A DNA stretch of 8,117 bases from DAOPXV01 sp035352535 (lineage in GTDB: Bacteria > Muiribacteriota > UBA9980): contig CAZJFS010000192.1 in assembly GCA_964545075.1 (NCBI GenBank), positions 1 to 8,117 of the forward strand. The letters are read 5' to 3'. Shown one piece after another: positions 5,755 through 8,117 of the stretch (positions are counted from its first letter, which is position 1; each line of letters opens with the position of its first letter). The position numbers and the translations under genes are program-made. The notes beneath the pieces were generated by a model. The model saw only the letters and a list, made by a program, of their open reading frames with translations. It ran no database searches and was not told the DNA's origin.

Positions 5755-5860
5755 AATTTGACATATAATTACCGCGGAATTAAGGTAATAGCCAATGTCG
5801 ACTTTTTTCAGAAATTATGCGCGTTAACATCGGAAAAGTTCATTAACAAACCGTCAAATT
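5755..5860 (+). promoter_or_regulatory. Possible folded leader of the lipoprotein mRNA
   Basis: AATTTGAC (5755-5762) can pair with GTCAAATT (5853-5860). Inside, ATTACC (5768-5773) pairs with GGTAAT (5784-5789), and CCAATGT (5792-5798) pairs with ACATCGG (5827-5833) with one mismatch. This is again a three-way junction shape, but the helices are short and AT-rich and could arise by chance. No known riboswitch consensus was recognised. The rest of 5630-5917 holds no other feature I can support. Confidence 0.25.
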
Positions 5861-5917
5861 CAAGGAAAAAGTTTTAAAGGCGTGAGTTTGATTTCATACA
5901 GTCTGTGAAAGGTTAAA

Positions 5918-8117
5918 ATGAAGAAATTATATCCGATATTTTTTCTGTTATTTTTAGCTGCATCGTTTTCGGGATGCTTGAGCGGCGACGAAAGCACTAT
6001 GCTTCCTGGTGCCGTTTCAAGCGATAAGGTCCTGGAAATTTCAGGTATGATATCGATATCATCCGCCCCCGGGATATTCGCCTCCCCAAAACCGGATTTC
6101 GCGTATAACTTTGGCGGCGGAAAGTATTGCATTCAGGTCGTCGATAAGGATAATCCCGGAAATGAGATAGGAAATGTGACTTTAACCGGGAGCAGCTATA
6201 AAGCGAGTATTCCGATAACAAATGCCGCCGGATATCCTATGATAACCATAAGGGAGAATAACGGCGGAAGAATATTGTACCGAAATCTTATTGGAAGAAT
6301 GATCAAGGCTTATGAAATCCCTTCCAATGCTTATATCGTTAAATTAATCGGACTCGATATCGATGGACTTTCCACGGCGCGCGCGCTTTTTGCGATTGAA
6401 AAGGGCGTTCCCGAGATCGCGGCCGCCGCAATCTCTGATTCTGAAGTCGTCTCCGGCGTGGTGTATAAGGAATATTCCGGAAAGCTGACTGCGTTCGACG
6501 AGGCGGTTGAAAAGCTGGCTGGCGGACATGACAACATTTCGCAGGCGGCCAAAGCCGTAATAGCGGTAGCGGCGGTTTTAAATTCATCCGAAATTGAAGA
6601 AACCGTAAAAAATACAATAGCGTCAGGGCAATTATCTAAAATAACCGACCTTTTGATCACATTCGCAAACATTTTAAAAACCTCCTCCACGCTGTCTTTT
6701 ATCAAAAAAAATAGTTTCGCGACGAGCGTTGCCATCGGTAACGGCGAGATCTCGGCTCAAACCGGCGCGCAAACCATACAGGGAATAATCAGCGCCATAT
6801 TGCCGGCCGGCAGCTCGGCCGTGGCGGCCCCGTTATTTTCTCTCGCGGCCGGAACGTATTCTGAAACCAAATTTCTGAGCATAACCACGTCAACGCCAGG
6901 CGCGTCGATATATTATACCGATGACGGCGCGACTCCCTCTAGAAACGGCAGGTTATATTCGGGTCCGGTCACTATAGATTCGTCGGTACGGATAAGCGCG
7001 ATCGCGGTAGCGGCCGGCATGTCAGATTCGCCAGTGGTGTCGAGGGCTTACACTATCGATAAGAACGCTCCGGAGTTTTCAATTCAGTATTATTCTGATT
7101 CCTCTGCGGAGAACGCGATAAACGGTATTGCGCATCTGAGGGCCGGCGTTTATTATATGAAGATTGGTTCGACGAAAGAACTGAAGGAGCCTCCGAAATT
7201 AACTATAAACGCCGAAGGCGCGGCTAACGACGTCATCGGCGGGCAGTCGGAGCGGATGTCGGGTAACGATTATATATATGAGCGCGTGATAAAATTCGAT
7301 TCGAATGCGAAAGGCGAAGTCCGGGAAGAAATATTCATCTCCGCCGTCGACATTGACGGAATGAGCCGCGCGAATTTAAAGCCCGTCAACGAGTCCGCTA
7401 ATGCGGCTTTTATCGATACCGTCCGGCCGTCGGCGGCTATAACGTATTCAACTTCCTTTCCGGCGGCGCAGGGAACCGCTATTACGATAAGCGCTGAAAT
7501 AAATGAAGACCTTTCGGCCGGCGAGGACCTGAAAATATCCATGAGCGGCGCGGAAACCGTTTCCGAATCCGTCATGTCAAAAATTGACGCGCGGCATTTT
7601 TCATTCATACATACCGTGGGTTCGGCAAACGGCACTGTTTTTATAACTTTAAGCTCCGGCCGGGATCTTGCCGGGAACGTCATTGAAGCGGCGCCCTCCG
7701 CCGGGCAAAGCTTTACCATCGGCAACACCGTTCCGACAAACGTGGGCGACGGCACCGTAACTACTCCGGTTCCAATATCAAACCTCAGTTTTGATAACGC
7801 GACGGGAAAGGTGACGCTCTCCAATGACGTTTTGACTCCGAATATAAGCGCTAAGCTGGAGGTTTATTTCAGCGCGTACGCTCCGGTTACGGCGACTAGC
7901 GCTACCGCTTCGACCCCGGTCGCGGCGGTGCATTTAACGGGCGATCTTATAACCGGAATAGGCGCTCAGACTCCGGCCAGTAAAATATATTACAGGTTCG
8001 TCGACGCCGCGGGCAATCCGTCGAAGTGGACGCAGGACGGCGTAGTCCCCGCGACGACCGGCCTCTCCGTCGCAAAGATATACGCAAGCGCTTCGCTTAA
8101 CAGGATAAACGTCGACG
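5918..8117 (+). CDS. Large lipoprotein with chitobiase C-terminal-type and Ig-like modules (3' end outside window)
   Basis: The frame is open from the ATG at 5918 to the window edge, 733 codons without a stop. AAAGG (5908-5912) lies five bases upstream of the ATG. The first 20 residues are a lipoprotein signal: Lys2-Lys3, a hydrophobic stretch, then SFSGC with Cys20 as the lipidated residue (Phe at -3 is less usual). Residues 21-300 match nothing I recognise; about 155-290 are Ala-rich and helical. Residues about 307-380 closely resemble the CHB_HEX_C type module (SITTSTPGASIYYTDDGATP, then LYSGPVTI, ISAIAVAAGMSDS and YTIDK), a beta-sandwich often found in repeat-bearing surface proteins and glycoside hydrolases. 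Ig-like modules follow at about 385-500, 503-602 (with the typical D-L-A-G-N) and 603-733 (with D-A-A-G-N). The protein is likely anchored in a membrane with its modules extending outward, possibly for adhesion or carbohydrate contact. No catalytic domain is visible in the part present. Confidence 0.88.
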   Translation, partial: MKKLYPIFFLLFLAASFSGCLSGDESTMLPGAVSSDKVLEISGMISISSAPGIFASPKPDFAYNFGGGKYCIQVVDKDNPGNEIGNVTLTGSSYKASIPITNAAGYPMITIRENNGGRILYRNLIGRMIKAYEIPSNAYIVKLIGLDIDGLSTARALFAIEKGVPEIAAAAISDSEVVSGVVYKEYSGKLTAFDEAVEKLAGGHDNISQAAKAVIAVAAVLNSSEIEETVKNTIASGQLSKITDLLITFANILKTSSTLSFIKKNSFATSVAIGNGEISAQTGAQTIQGIISAILPAGSSAVAAPLFSLAAGTYSETKFLSITTSTPGASIYYTDDGATPSRNGRLYSGPVTIDSSVRISAIAVAAGMSDSPVVSRAYTIDKNAPEFSIQYYSDSSAENAINGIAHLRAGVYYMKIGSTKELKEPPKLTINAEGAANDVIGGQSERMSGNDYIYERVIKFDSNAKGEVREEIFISAVDIDGMSRANLKPVNESANAAFIDTVRPSAAITYSTSFPAAQGTAITISAEINEDLSAGEDLKISMSGAETVSESVMSKIDARHFSFIHTVGSANGTVFITLSSGRDLAGNVIEAAPSAGQSFTIGNTVPTNVGDGTVTTPVPISNLSFDNATGKVTLSNDVLTPNISAKLEVYFSAYAPVTATSATASTPVAAVHLTGDLITGIGAQTPASKIYYRFVDAAGNPSKWTQDGVVPATTGLSVAKIYASASLNRINVD

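Noticed and set aside
5764..5769. A second TATAAT directly after a TTGACA (5758-5763)
   Set aside because: The two boxes touch with no spacer, and neither finds a fitting partner at 16-18 bases, so they do not make a promoter.
7270..7824. Minus-strand ORF of 184 codons opposite the lipoprotein gene
   Set aside because: The plus-strand frame is continuous from 5918 with recognisable modules across the same bases. The minus-strand ORF has no promoter or ribosome binding site.

Overview
The window looks like an accessory-rich chromosomal stretch from an uncultivated bacterium with a diderm (Gram-negative type) envelope. The signs are a type II-like MurB, a probable L,D-transpeptidase tail, a secretory TPR protein, a lipoprotein and a secreted protein. 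Coding regions are moderately GC-rich and intergenic gaps are AT-rich. The promoters match the sigma-70 consensus well, and every gene that ends in the window, except possibly the first, is followed by an intrinsic terminator. Phylum cannot be decided from the sequence. Secreted Gly-rich repeat proteins and lipoproteins with chitobiase-C-type/Ig-like modules suggest one of the candidate phyla, but this is inference.

Layout. Bases 3-86 hold the last 27 codons of a protein whose ending resembles the C-terminus of YkuD-type L,D-transpeptidases; a strong hairpin terminator lies at 239-276. A TPR protein with a signal peptide (452-1303) follows, with its own terminator. A tRNA-Asn(GTT) gene lies on the minus strand (1515-1586). 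It forms a complete unit: A-tract upstream element, perfect TTGACA-17-TATAAT promoter, tRNA and terminator. Diverging from it is murB (1830-2882) with promoter, Shine-Dalgarno site and terminator.

A second perfect consensus promoter (3012-3040) starts a roughly 300-nt leader that can fold into a three-way junction closed by a 12-bp helix, followed by further hairpins. Next comes a 713-residue secreted protein (3349-5490). It has a signal peptide, a helical and low-complexity N-terminal half, a central module resembling BECR-fold RNase toxins, and a C-terminal array of about 28-residue Gly-rich beta-type repeats. A long, probably bidirectional terminator ends this unit.

A third unit begins with an extended -10 promoter (5694-5723) and another long, possibly folded leader. 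It encodes a large lipoprotein (5918 to the window end, still open) with one chitobiase/hexosaminidase C-terminal-type module and several Ig-like modules.

The genes appear to be independent single-gene transcription units rather than an operon. The common theme is the envelope and cell surface. The most unusual part is the structured leader plus the secreted repeat protein with a nuclease-like core.
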